Below the pieces are notes generated by a model that was not told the origin of the DNA, ran no database searches, and saw only the letters and a list, made by a program, of their open reading frames with translations. From JAXMEQ01 sp046348225 (GTDB taxonomy: Bacteria; Pseudomonadota; Gammaproteobacteria; Burkholderiales; Burkholderiaceae_C), in NCBI GenBank assembly GCA_046348225.1, contig JAXMEQ010000008.1, positions 124,001 to 188,000 of the forward strand: 64,000 nt of DNA, written 5' to 3'. Positions 60,591 through 64,000 of this stretch are shown here, piece after piece. The position numbers were made by a program, and so were the translations under genes. The stretch's first letter is position 1. Each line of letters starts with the position of its first letter.

Positions 60591-60809
60591 TCACCCCGCT
60601 TGCAGGCGGATGTTGCCGGCCTTGAGGTAGCGGTCGTATTCGTCGCGGGTGATGGCGGTGGCGCCCAGGCTGTCGTTGCCGGCATTCCAGCCGAGCGTGA
60701 CGCTGTCGTCGCCCACGTCAATTTCCACCGGGCCGGGCGGGATGGTCATCAAGGGCCCGTCGCCGGCGCGAAAGCACACTTCACCACGGATTCTGGCTTG
60801 CTCGGTCAT
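60591..60809 (-). CDS. Small conserved-looking protein of unknown function
   Basis: 72-aa acidic protein with a good AAGGAG site before its ATG at 60809. It is beta-rich (EVCFRAGDGPLMTIPPGPVE) with a C-terminal helix (TRDEYDRYLKAGNI). No domain recognised. It is upstream of the quinone oxidoreductase gene (25 bp gap) and may be cotranscribed with it. Confidence 0.72.
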   Translation of the reverse strand: MTEQARIRGEVCFRAGDGPLMTIPPGPVEIDVGDDSVTLGWNAGNDSLGATAITRDEYDRYLKAGNIRLQAG

Positions 60810-60868
60810 CGGGGCTCCTTGGCAGCGTCAAAGAGCTTGATTGGAGCCCTGAGTGGGGGCGGGCCGTG

Positions 60869-61627
60869 TCAGCCAACCCCGCCAGTGCCTGCCAGCGTTT
60901 GCCACAGGCCCGGCCAGTCCTGCACCGGCGCGTCGGCGTCCAGCGCCAGCCCGGTGCCCGGGGCCCAGCGCAGCCCGCTGTGCAGCGCCAGCGGCGCGCC
61001 GGTGGCCGGGTGCGGCAGCGTGAGCTGCCAGGCGTGCAGCCACAGCCGTTGCTGGCCCAGGCGCTGCGCCCACCAGCGGTTGAGCGGGCCCTTGCCGTGC
61101 GTGGCGTCGCCAATGATGGGGTGGCTGATGTGCTTCAGGTGCCGGCGGATCTGGTGGCGCCGGCCGGTCAGCGGCTCGGCCGCCACCAGCGCCAGCCGGC
61201 TGCTGGCAAAGCGCGGGTCGGCCGCCTCGGGCCAGTCGAAGCGGGCCAGCGTGTCAAAGCGCGTTTGCGCGGGTTGCACGGCGGCGTCGGCCGGCGCGTC
61301 GTCGGGCTTGAGCGCATGGTCCACCTGCACGCTGGCCGGCGGCCAGCCACGCACCAGCGCCAGGTAGCGCTTGTGCACCGCCTGCGTGGTGAAGGCGGCG
61401 CCCAGGGCGCGCGCGGCGTCGGCATGCAGCGCCAGCACCAGCACGCCGCAGGTGCCCTTGTCGAGCCGGTGCACCGGGTGCACGCGCTGGCCCAGCTGGT
61501 CGCGCAGCGTCTGCACCACAAAGCGGGTTTCGCCCGCGTCCAGCCCGGTGCGGTGCACCAGCCAGCCGGCGGGCTTGTAGATGGCCACCAGGTGGTCGTC
61601 GCGCCAGAGGATGGGCAGGGCAGTCAT
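60869..61627 (-). CDS. truC: tRNA pseudouridine(65) synthase TruC
   Basis: 252-aa RluA-family pseudouridine synthase. The catalytic Asp56 is in HPVHRLDKGT. The TruC-type RRHQIRRHLKHISHPIIGDA segment, with a THGKG stretch just after, favours TruC over RluA or RluD. It lacks an S4 domain. The ATG at 61627 is chosen on family N-terminus (LPILWRDDHLVAIYKPAG). It is divergent from ylqF, with an interspersed repeat in between. Confidence 0.88.
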   Translation of the reverse strand: MTALPILWRDDHLVAIYKPAGWLVHRTGLDAGETRFVVQTLRDQLGQRVHPVHRLDKGTCGVLVLALHADAARALGAAFTTQAVHKRYLALVRGWPPASVQVDHALKPDDAPADAAVQPAQTRFDTLARFDWPEAADPRFASSRLALVAAEPLTGRRHQIRRHLKHISHPIIGDATHGKGPLNRWWAQRLGQQRLWLHAWQLTLPHPATGAPLALHSGLRWAPGTGLALDADAPVQDWPGLWQTLAGTGGVG

Positions 61628-61652
61628 GGGTGCGCCGACTATAGGTGAAAAG

Positions 61653-61708
61653 TGCCTGCAGCCCGCGTGCGGATTGCGTGAGGCGCTATCAAAAACATAG
61701 CAACCGGG
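61653..61708 (-). repeat. Interspersed repeat, copy 9
   Basis: Reverse orientation, close to consensus: GCCTGCAGCCCGCGTG, ATTGCGTGAGGCGCTATC and CATAGCAACC. It lies in the gap between the divergent truC and ylqF genes, so it would be transcribed or would modulate either promoter. Confidence 0.92.
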
Positions 61709-61771
61709 AAGCCCCGTGCGGGTGTTAGCATGCGGGCCCACCCCCCGAACACAACGCAAGGCAACGCAGGC

Positions 61772-62695
61772 ATGGCCATCCAGTGGTTTCCCGGCCACAT
61801 GAACCTCACGCGCAAGGCGATTGCCGAGCGCATCAAGGACATCGACGTCGTCATTGAAGTGCTGGACGCGCGGCTGCCTGCCAGCAGCGCCAACCCGCTG
61901 CTGGCCGAGATGACGGGCCACAAGCCCACGCTGAAGATCCTGAACAAGCAGGACATGGCCGACCCGGCCCGCACCGAGCAGTGGCTGGCCTACTACAACG
62001 CCCAGCCCGGCACGCGCGCGCTGCCGCTGCAGGCCAGCAACGCCGCCGCCGTGCAGCCGCTGGCCGCCGCCTGCCAGCAGCTCGCGCCCGGCCGCGGCGG
62101 GCTGGCGAAGCCCATGCGGGTGCTGACCTGCGGCGTGCCCAACGTGGGCAAGTCCACCCTCATCAACGCGCTGAGCGGCAAGCGCCAGGCCAAGACCGGC
62201 GACGAAGCCGGCATCACCAAGCTGGAGCAGCGCATCACGCTGGCGGACGACTTCTACCTGTACGACACGCCGGGCATGCTGTGGCCGCGCATCGTGGTGG
62301 CGCAAAGCGGCTTCAACCTGGCGGCCAGCGGCGCCATTGGCCGCAATGCCTACGACGAAGAAGAAGTGGCGCTGGTGCTGCTGGACTACCTGCGCCAGCA
62401 CTACGCGCCGCTGCTGCAGGCGCGCTACAAGGTGGCCGGCGCCGAGACCATGAAAGACGAAGAAGTGCTGGAGGCGATTGGCCGCCAGCGCGGCGCACTG
62501 CTGGGCAAGGGCCGGGTGAACACCCAGAAGGCGGCGGAGATTGTGATCACCGAGTTCCGCACGGCGGTGCTGGGCCGCATCACGCTGGAGACGCCCGACG
62601 AATACGCGCAGTGGCTGGCCGACGGCCTGGCGCAGGAAGCACAACGCCAGGCCAAAAAGGAAGCGCGCAAGACCAAAGGCCGGCCGCAGGACTGA
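61772..62695 (+). CDS. ylqF: Circularly permuted ribosome-assembly GTPase YlqF/RbgA
   Basis: 307-aa GTPase needed for late 50S ribosome assembly in other bacteria. The motif order is permuted: NKQD (58-61, G4), then GVPNVGKST (121-129, G1), then DTPG (165-168, G3). The N-terminus MAIQWFPGHM is diagnostic of the YlqF/RbgA group. The Lys-rich C-terminal tail should contact RNA. The start at 61772 is the family start. Confidence 0.94.
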   Translation: MAIQWFPGHMNLTRKAIAERIKDIDVVIEVLDARLPASSANPLLAEMTGHKPTLKILNKQDMADPARTEQWLAYYNAQPGTRALPLQASNAAAVQPLAAACQQLAPGRGGLAKPMRVLTCGVPNVGKSTLINALSGKRQAKTGDEAGITKLEQRITLADDFYLYDTPGMLWPRIVVAQSGFNLAASGAIGRNAYDEEEVALVLLDYLRQHYAPLLQARYKVAGAETMKDEEVLEAIGRQRGALLGKGRVNTQKAAEIVITEFRTAVLGRITLETPDEYAQWLADGLAQEAQRQAKKEARKTKGRPQD

Positions 62696-62716
62696 GCCCG
62701 CGCGCCGGCCTGCGGT

Positions 62717-63730
62717 TTACTGCTGCTTCGGCCCTTCCGACAGGCGGCGGCCCAGGCCCACGGCGTAGGGGGCGGCGCGTGCGGCAATCATCGGGTCGGC
62801 CGACGGCTCCACGCCCTTGGGCAAGGCCAGCGGGTTGTAGGTGATGGTCAGGCAGGGGCCGCCGCCGTCTTCCGCCACCGACGTGATCTTCAGCACGCCG
62901 AGGTTGACCTTCTTGCGGCCCTCGGGCAGCGGCACGGTGGCGCTGTCGATCCGGTCGCCGGGCTGGGCGAGTTCGAGGTTGAAATTGAAGGCGACCTTGC
63001 CGTCCTTCACGCGCTGGCGCAGGTCGTCAAACAGGAAGCTCGGGCCCTTGGCCTTGGCTTCGTCGTCCGTCAGGCCCTGCACGCCGCCCACCGGCTCGAA
63101 CACCCACTTGCCAAACTGCTTCGTACCGCCGGCGTTGACAAAGCCGAACGCATGCACGCCCCAGTAATTGACGGCGCCAAAGCTGGCCGGCACCGGCTGC
63201 GACGCGAAATAGCGGCCCTGCAGCAGCACCTCGGGGTTGGCGTCGGCAAAGGCTTTTACTTTGGCCGGGTCGGGCATCTTGGTGGCCGGGTCGGGCTGCA
63301 GCGAGGCAAGCCGGCCAAAAAACTGCTGCGGCGACGAGGCGCCGAACACCGGCGCGGAAATGTTGCCCATCTGCCAGACCTCGCCGCCGGGCAGGTTGAA
63401 CTGCAGCGCCATGTTGCGCTGGCTCTTGGCGTTGTCGGGCGCCTTGGGGTTGGCACCGCCCACCGAGAAGCGCGCCACCACCGGCACCGGCTGGCCACTG
63501 AAGGCGCTGGCGCTGGACAGGCCGCGCGCATCGGCCGTGCCGACGAATTCGCCGGTGGCGCAAATGCCCTTGGCGCCCGAGCGGCGGTAGCCCTCGAACT
63601 TGCCGAAGGTGGCCTCGAACTGGTCGAGGAAGGTGTTGGGGTCCACCGGCGCGGCGGGGGCCTGCGCCAGGGCGCTGAGGGTCAGGGCAGAAGTGGCAAG
63701 CGCCACGGCGGTAAGAACCATCGATTTCAT
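62717..63730 (-). CDS. Secreted catalase-family (SrpA-like) protein lacking the usual distal histidine
   Basis: 337-aa protein with a signal peptide (cleavage after LSALA, about residue 22) and the short catalase fold seen in catalase-related peroxidases. VARFSVGGANPKAPDNAKSQ and YWGVHAFGF are visible family segments. Where related proteins read HAKG the sequence is SGAKGICATGEFVG, so the usual distal His appears replaced by Gly. It could be a weak peroxidase or an inactive heme protein. It is convergent with ylqF. Confidence 0.85.
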   Translation of the reverse strand: MKSMVLTAVALATSALTLSALAQAPAAPVDPNTFLDQFEATFGKFEGYRRSGAKGICATGEFVGTADARGLSSASAFSGQPVPVVARFSVGGANPKAPDNAKSQRNMALQFNLPGGEVWQMGNISAPVFGASSPQQFFGRLASLQPDPATKMPDPAKVKAFADANPEVLLQGRYFASQPVPASFGAVNYWGVHAFGFVNAGGTKQFGKWVFEPVGGVQGLTDDEAKAKGPSFLFDDLRQRVKDGKVAFNFNLELAQPGDRIDSATVPLPEGRKKVNLGVLKITSVAEDGGGPCLTITYNPLALPKGVEPSADPMIAARAAPYAVGLGRRLSEGPKQQ

Positions 63731-63881
63731 GAAAGGGGCTCCTGGGGTGAGTTTTGGGTCAAACGCGGGGCAACGAACCTACAAACCCTGCCGGGCCGGC
63801 GGGGCTCGTTAAAGGCGTAGTCGGACGCGCGCGAAAGACCTTACGCGGCCACCCACAAATTGGATGCGGCGGCCCGGCGCC

Positions 63882-64000
63882 TCAGGCCTGCCACACCCCA
63901 AACCCTGCTGCGCGCAGGTCGATGCCCACCTCCACCTCGCGCGCTACGGCGTCTTTGTACGTCATGGGGTTGAAGCCTTCGTACAGGTCGGGCAGCAGGC
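63882..64000 (-). CDS. C-terminal end of an unidentified protein, cut by window edge
   Basis: The last 38 residues are visible (… LYEGFNPMTYKDAVAREV then … GIDLRAAGFGVWQA) before a TGA at 63884-63882. The frame is open to the window edge. I do not recognise the family from this piece. It is downstream of nothing visible and upstream of the catalase-like gene across a 151-bp gap in which I see no clear motif. Confidence 0.5.
   Translation of the reverse strand, partial: LLPDLYEGFNPMTYKDAVAREVEVGIDLRAAGFGVWQA

Overview
The window is a GC-rich bacterial chromosome segment that fits a betaproteobacterium of the Burkholderiales, most likely Comamonadaceae. The grounds are the gene orders gntR-sdhC-sdhD-sdhA divergent from mdh, kynB-kynU-kynA, argD-argF beside a DUF3579 gene, rpsT divergent from murJ, and purM / perM-type permease / hda / HAD / pcnB / folK, together with the abundance of Bug-type tricarboxylate-binding proteins. 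No rRNA, tRNA, CRISPR array or intact transposase was seen.

Layout. 1-8.6 kb is a TCA-cycle block: sdhCDA (sdhA runs off the left edge), a GntR/UTRA regulator, divergent mdh, a CitE-like lyase, a secreted protein and acnB. 8.7-11.9 kb holds an XRE regulator and serC-serA. 11.9-14.0 kb is an AT-richer, accessory-looking segment with an unidentified reading-frame fragment, a coiled-coil/winged-helix protein, a lipoprotein and the 3' remnant of a vapC toxin gene. 14.0-18.1 kb carries acnA overlapped by an FAD monooxygenase. 18.2-21.0 kb is the kynurenine operon that turns tryptophan into anthranilate. 21.1-24.1 kb has a YkgJ protein, argF, argD and a DUF3579 gene. 24.5-34.1 kb is housekeeping: rpsT, murJ, a SirB1-like protein, an orphan ParA, purM, a permease, hda, a HAD phosphatase, pcnB and folK. 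34.1-35.5 kb holds a DUF2834 protein, a RelE/Phd toxin-antitoxin pair bracketed by 15-bp palindromes, and an isolated gene for ATP synthase subunit c. 35.6-40.2 kb is a coupled three-gene operon: a YHYH lipoprotein, a HupE/UreJ-like membrane protein and a pentaheme cytochrome c. 40.3-47.5 kb holds assorted enzymes and a tightly coupled operon of chorismate mutase, Bug binding protein, chorismate-binding enzyme and DUF4864 protein. 47.7-55.7 kb has an SDR, a prolyl-4-hydroxylase, gshA and a Rieske oxygenase cluster with its own ferredoxin, Bug protein and divergent LysR. 55.7-64 kb has small enzymes, a PAS sensor protein, an ankyrin protein, truC, ylqF and a catalase-family protein.

Two signals run across the genes. 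First, a family of roughly 45-55 bp interspersed repeats (core GCTAT-N-ATAGC, then CCTCACGCA, then GCGGGCT) occurs at nine places. Three copies lie inside enzyme genes, all in the same orientation and the same reading frame, so they are translated; others supply part of a stop codon or a possible start codon. Second, the 12-bp palindrome TCTTATATAAGA sits in the spacer of the predicted gntR promoter, next to the predicted mdh promoter, and again over the predicted promoter of the DUF3579 gene. This points to a GntR regulon joining TCA and arginine-linked genes.

The best candidates for undescribed biology are the translated repeat family, the YHYH/HupE-like/pentaheme operon, the orphan subunit c gene, and the chorismate operon with a binding-protein gene embedded in it.
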